The notes under the pieces were generated by a model, which was not told where the DNA came from, did no database searches, and was given only the letters and a program-made list of their open reading frames with translations. The position numbers and the translations under genes were made by a program. From contig JAACEA010000153.1 of the NCBI GenBank assembly GCA_009936695.1, positions 1 to 14,313 on the forward strand: 14,313 bases of DNA, read 5' to 3'. The stretch comes from Planctomycetia bacterium. Lineage in GTDB: Bacteria > Planctomycetota > Phycisphaerae > Phycisphaerales > SM1A02. How positions within the stretch are numbered: position 1 is the first letter of the stretch; every line of letters starts with the position of its first letter. Of the stretch, positions 14,202 through 14,313 are shown one piece after another.

Positions 14202-14313
14202 CGATCGTCCTCGATCGCCCCGGCGTCGCCGCGGTCACCGCCTTCGCCACCGCGGATGCGGATGTTGGTCACGGTCGACGGCGCCCGGACGTCGATGACC
14301 GCGTCCTCGAACC
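14198..14313 (-). CDS. C-terminal end of an unrecognised protein (partial)
   Basis: Only the last 37 residues are present, ending at TGA (14198-14200) that overlaps the acyltransferase ATG. The frame reads FEDAVIDVRAPSTVTNIRIR, then a Gly/Asp-rich tail GGEGGDRGDAGAIEDDR, with G or C at nearly every third codon position as in the real genes around it. The first part looks like beta strands and the tail looks disordered. It is too short to assign. In related clusters a LolA-like lipoprotein carrier or an exporter often lies here, but nothing visible proves that. Confidence 0.6.
   Translation of the reverse strand, partial: FEDAVIDVRAPSTVTNIRIRGGEGGDRGDAGAIEDDR

Noticed and set aside
1..14313. 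CRISPR array, tRNA, rRNA, insertion sequence or phage genes
   Set aside because: No spaced direct repeats, cloverleaf, ribosomal RNA stretches, transposase motifs or terminal inverted repeats were seen.

Overview
The window is GC-rich, densely packed bacterial DNA from an organism I infer to be Gram-negative (diderm). The inference rests on the lipid-A-type acyltransferase and the aryl-polyene-like gene set. Gene style would fit Planctomycetota (Phycisphaerae-like) or another high-GC lineage, but no marker gene is present and the lineage is a guess.

The right two thirds (14313 down to 4379, minus strand) read as one long operon. From upstream to downstream it holds: the C-terminus of an unrecognised protein, a PlsC-type acyltransferase, an LpxL/HtrB-type acyltransferase, an ABC-2 permease, an acyl carrier protein, a FabZ/hotdog dehydratase, a ketosynthase fused to a degenerate second ketosynthase, a chorismatase (XanB2/FkbO/Hyg5 family), a flavin-dependent halogenase-like protein and an AMP-dependent acyl/aryl ligase. 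Seven of the nine visible junctions are 4-base NTGA stop/start overlaps (ATGA, GTGA or TTGA), one is a 16-base overlap, and one is a 47-base gap before the ACP, which carries a perfect palindrome and a strong Shine-Dalgarno.

This set matches the logic of aryl polyene pigments (xanthomonadin, flexirubin, APE). The chorismatase would make a hydroxybenzoate, the AMP ligase would activate it onto the ACP, and the KS/CLF-like fusion plus dehydratase would extend a polyene. The halogenase-like enzyme may halogenate the aryl head (xanthomonadins are brominated). The acyltransferases and permease would attach or export the product toward the outer membrane. No ketoreductase, thioesterase, MMPL exporter or ABC ATPase lies in the window; these would be expected further right or elsewhere.

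The left third has one plus-strand gene, a membrane-anchored GT2 glycosyltransferase (3250-4371), convergent with the operon end. A second minus-strand group follows: a secreted protein of unknown function, a class III PLP aminotransferase, and a SAM-dependent methyltransferase cut by the left edge. Whether the aminotransferase and secreted protein belong to the pigment pathway is unclear. The methyltransferase and glycosyltransferase have counterparts in known aryl polyene clusters.

No tRNA, rRNA, CRISPR array, insertion sequence or phage gene was seen.
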